NCBI GenBank assembly: GCA_011620505.1
Contig: WOZA01000092.1
Span: 1 to 8,143 of the forward strand
Reading direction: 5' to 3'
From: Anaerolineaceae bacterium
GTDB lineage: Bacteria > Chloroflexota > Anaerolineae > Anaerolineales > Anaerolineaceae
DNA: 8,143 nucleotides
This document shows, piece by piece, positions 5,758 through 8,143 of the stretch. The notes under the pieces were generated by a model. It was not told the origin of the DNA. It made no database searches and worked only from the letters and a program-made list of their open reading frames with translations. Position 1 is the stretch's first letter; every line of letters starts with the position of its first letter. The translations under genes and the position numbers were made by a program.

Positions 5758-8139
5758 GACGCCTTCCTCGAGCTCAAATCGGGAGTGGCAGTCGCTGCAG
5801 GTTGCCTGTTTGCCATTCTTGGTTGTCAATCTACCTCCGCATTTTGGACAGGCTCTCGCCAGCGGTTTATCCCAGGAAACATAGTTGCATTCAGGGTAAC
5901 GTGAGCAGCCGTAAAACACTCTTCCGCGCTTGCTCCGCTTCTCCACGACATCGCCCTGATGGCACTCCGGGCAGACCACGCCAATCTTTTCAAGCCACGG
6001 TTCGGTGTACTTGCACTTCGGGAAGTTCGAACAACTGATAAACCGCCCAAATCGTCCCGTCCGCAACACCAGGTCTCCACCACATTCCGGGCACGCTCTC
6101 CCAATCAGCTCCGGTTTCACCTGCGTTTTAGGCATATTTTCTTTAGCGTGTTCCAGGCTCTCTTTGAACGGCGTGTAAAAGTCCCGGATCACCTCAACCC
6201 AGGGCGTTTCTCCCTGCGCGATTTCATCCAGTTTATCTTCCATGGAGGATGTAAAGCCGATATCCACGATCGAAGGGAAGTACTCCACTACCAGATCGTT
6301 TACCAGGAAACCGATTTCAGTCGGAACCAGGCGTTTCGATTCGCGTGTCACGTACCCACGGGCTTGTATGGTGGTGATGATCGGGGAATACGTGGAAGGT
6401 CGACCGATCTTGTTTTCTTCCAGCAACTGGATCAGCGAAGCTTCCGTGAAACGTGGCGGCGGTTCGGTGAAATGCTGGCTTGGATTCAGTTCGACTAAAC
6501 GCTGCTTCTGACCAACCACCAGCGATTCGAGAGGCAGCTCAGTCTGATCCTCATCTTCTTTTTCATCCTCGCCTCTGACGGCGGAATAGACTGCCCGATA
6601 ACCCGGAAAAATTGTTTTATTGCCAGTCGCGCGGAACAAATAGGTTTCCTTCTCGATTGTGCCAGCAATATCAGCCGTGATCGTTTCGATCAGCGCCGGG
6701 GTCATCTGACTGGCGATAAATCGCTGCCAGATCAGTTTATACAGTCTGAATTGATCGCCGCTTAGGTATTCTTTCACGCTCTCAGGGGTGCGCCTCACAG
6801 ATGTAGGTCGGATCGCCTCGTGCGCTTCCTGTGCAGAGGCAGCCCGCGTGCGGTATACAGGCGGCTTCTCTGGCACGTAGTTCCCTCCGTACTTTTTCGC
6901 TATAAACTCACGCGCTTCGGTCACTGATTGGGCAGAAACATGCACCGAGTCGGTACGCATGTAAGTAATCAGACCGGTTTCTTCACCGCCGCCAAGGTTA
7001 ATTCCTTCATATAACTGCTGAGCGACTGCCATGGTCTTCTTGGTCAGAAAACCCAGGCGTGTGGAAGCTTCCTGCTGTAATGTGCTCGTGATAAAAGGGG
7101 CTCCCGGACGAATGCTTTTGGTGCTGCGGTCAATGTTGTCGAGTTGGTAGTTCGCCCGCTTGAGCTTCTCTAACAGCGCCATGGTCGTTGCTTCATCAGT
7201 CAGATTCGGATCTGCCTTATTTACCTTGAATAACCTCGCCTTGTACTGCTTCTTGGTGTCGTCAGCTTCAAACAAAGCTGAAATCTTCCAGTATTCAACA
7301 GGCACGAATGCTTGGATTTCGCGCTCGCGTTCGACAATCAACCTCAATGCCACTGACTGCACACGACCGGCAGAAAGGCGCCCCTTAACCTTTGCCCATA
7401 GGATTGGGCTTACGCCATACCCCACCAGGCGGTCCAGGATCCGGCGGGCTTGTTGGGCATTCACCAGGTCCATGTCGATCTCGCGGGTATTGGCAAAGGC
7501 AGCCGCAATTGCCTCCTTGGTGATCTCATGAAAGACAACCCGCTCGACCTTTTCCGGGGCTATCTGGGCTGAATCCATCACGTGCCAGGCGATCGATTCT
7601 CCTTCGCGGTCAGGATCAGTTGCAAGATAGACTTTCTTGCTCCGATCCGCGGTGGCAGTAATTTCTGCGACCAATTCCTTCTTCTCATTCGGAACACGAT
7701 ACTTGGGCGTGAAATCATTTTCAACGTCCACGCTCAATTGCGACTTAAGCAGATCCCTTACGTGACCTACTGAAGCGAGCACCTGGTAGCCATCCCCCAG
7801 GAATTTGCCGATGGTGCGCGCCTTGGCCGGCGATTCCACGATAACCAGCGGTTTCCCATTGCCAGATCGTACTTTTTTCCCGTTGGAACTCTTGCTAGTC
7901 ACTTGTTTGATAGAGGTTTTCTGTTTTCGGCTCCCTCCAGCTTTTTTTGTTGCTGGTTTGCTCGATACAACGGTAGGTTTCTCCAACCCCTCATGCGCAG
8001 GGGTAACGCCCATGCGAAAAAGCTTGGTACCGCAAACTGCGCAAACGCCAGTAGTCATAGCTGCACCACGGCTGGTAAACCCAGGTTGCGCCTGAGTGAT
8101 TTCTCGTTTTTCTTTACATTTAAAACAATAGGCTTCCAA
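5746..8139 (-). CDS. topA: DNA topoisomerase I (type IA) with an extra N-terminal Cys4 ribbon
   Basis: Relaxes negative supercoils by a transient 5'-phosphotyrosine break in one strand. It is 797 aa. Domains in order: an N-terminal Cys4 module (C5-x2-C8 and C33-x2-C36, about 1-45) resembling a DUF5679-type ribbon; a basic, Ser/Lys-rich linker (about 54-96); the Toprim domain from about 97 with E102 and DPDREGE (175-181); the type IA core with GRLSAGRVQSVALRLI; the active-site Y393 in GLITYMRTDS; and three C-terminal Cys4 zinc ribbons beginning at C683, C723 and C764. All catalytic motifs are present. The start is taken as the TTG at 8139, giving MEAYCFKCK as I recall for relatives. No in-frame stop lies between it and the window edge, so the true start could be a few codons upstream. 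No in-window ATG would keep the first CxxC (next Met is residue 28). The unknown membrane protein gene follows by 61 nt. Confidence 0.95.
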   Translation of the reverse strand: MEAYCFKCKEKREITQAQPGFTSRGAAMTTGVCAVCGTKLFRMGVTPAHEGLEKPTVVSSKPATKKAGGSRKQKTSIKQVTSKSSNGKKVRSGNGKPLVIVESPAKARTIGKFLGDGYQVLASVGHVRDLLKSQLSVDVENDFTPKYRVPNEKKELVAEITATADRSKKVYLATDPDREGESIAWHVMDSAQIAPEKVERVVFHEITKEAIAAAFANTREIDMDLVNAQQARRILDRLVGYGVSPILWAKVKGRLSAGRVQSVALRLIVEREREIQAFVPVEYWKISALFEADDTKKQYKARLFKVNKADPNLTDEATTMALLEKLKRANYQLDNIDRSTKSIRPGAPFITSTLQQEASTRLGFLTKKTMAVAQQLYEGINLGGGEETGLITYMRTDSVHVSAQSVTEAREFIAKKYGGNYVPEKPPVYRTRAASAQEAHEAIRPTSVRRTPESVKEYLSGDQFRLYKLIWQRFIASQMTPALIETITADIAGTIEKETYLFRATGNKTIFPGYRAVYSAVRGEDEKEDEDQTELPLESLVVGQKQRLVELNPSQHFTEPPPRFTEASLIQLLEENKIGRPSTYSPIITTIQARGYVTRESKRLVPTEIGFLVNDLVVEYFPSIVDIGFTSSMEDKLDEIAQGETPWVEVIRDFYTPFKESLEHAKENMPKTQVKPELIGRACPECGGDLVLRTGRFGRFISCSNFPKCKYTEPWLEKIGVVCPECHQGDVVEKRSKRGRVFYGCSRYPECNYVSWDKPLARACPKCGGRLTTKNGKQATCSDCHSRFELEEGVLQQ

Positions 8140-8143
8140 AATG

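Noticed and set aside
5959..6498. 179-codon + strand open frame inside topA
   Set aside because: Antisense shadow of the topoisomerase zinc-ribbon and core region; no domain or initiation signal.
1..8143. Mobile elements, CRISPR arrays, tRNA/rRNA genes, phage or toxin-antitoxin modules
   Set aside because: No repeats in arrays, transposase or integrase motifs, cloverleaf-like segments or small paired ORFs were seen. Coding DNA accounts for nearly all of the window.

Overview
The window reads as a piece of chromosome from a bacterium of the Chloroflexota, most likely an Anaerolineae-type lineage. That placement is an inference. It rests on a mevalonate kinase next to an isopentenyl phosphate kinase (the archaeal-like 'alternative' mevalonate route, known in some Chloroflexota) beside ordinary bacterial housekeeping genes (greA, topA). 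It also rests on a topoisomerase I that carries an extra zinc-ribbon-like N-terminus of a kind I associate with this phylum. Coding density is high, gene starts are well defined, and there is no sign of mobile DNA, CRISPR, tRNA or rRNA.

Left half, + strand: a UbiA-family polyprenyl-phosphate phosphoribosyltransferase-like membrane enzyme (99-965), mevalonate kinase (980-1930) and isopentenyl phosphate kinase (1937-2731) are packed with gaps of 14 and 6 nt and look like one isoprenoid operon. The two kinases act at either end of the alternative mevalonate branch. The decarboxylase that should act between them is not in the window. The UbiA-type enzyme would consume a long-chain polyprenyl phosphate made from the end product. 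After a 49-nt gap holding a perfect TATAAT, an HD-domain dNTP triphosphohydrolase (2781-3935) and the transcript cleavage factor greA (3952-4425) follow. They end at a strong intrinsic terminator (4446-4482).

Right half, - strand, convergent with greA: DNA topoisomerase I (8139-5746) is followed after 61 nt by a two-helix membrane protein of unknown function (5684-4515). This protein has a proline/alanine-rich linker and a distinct C-terminal domain. The 61-nt spacer is the most unusual non-coding piece. A 10-bp perfect inverted repeat, extended by a further imperfect stem, buries the Shine-Dalgarno sequence of the membrane protein gene and abuts a possible -10 box.

I do not see a clearly new multi-gene system. 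The best candidates for something undescribed are the unknown membrane protein with its structured leader, the extra N-terminal ribbon on TopA, and the sugar-lipid product implied by the prenyltransferase gene in the mevalonate operon.
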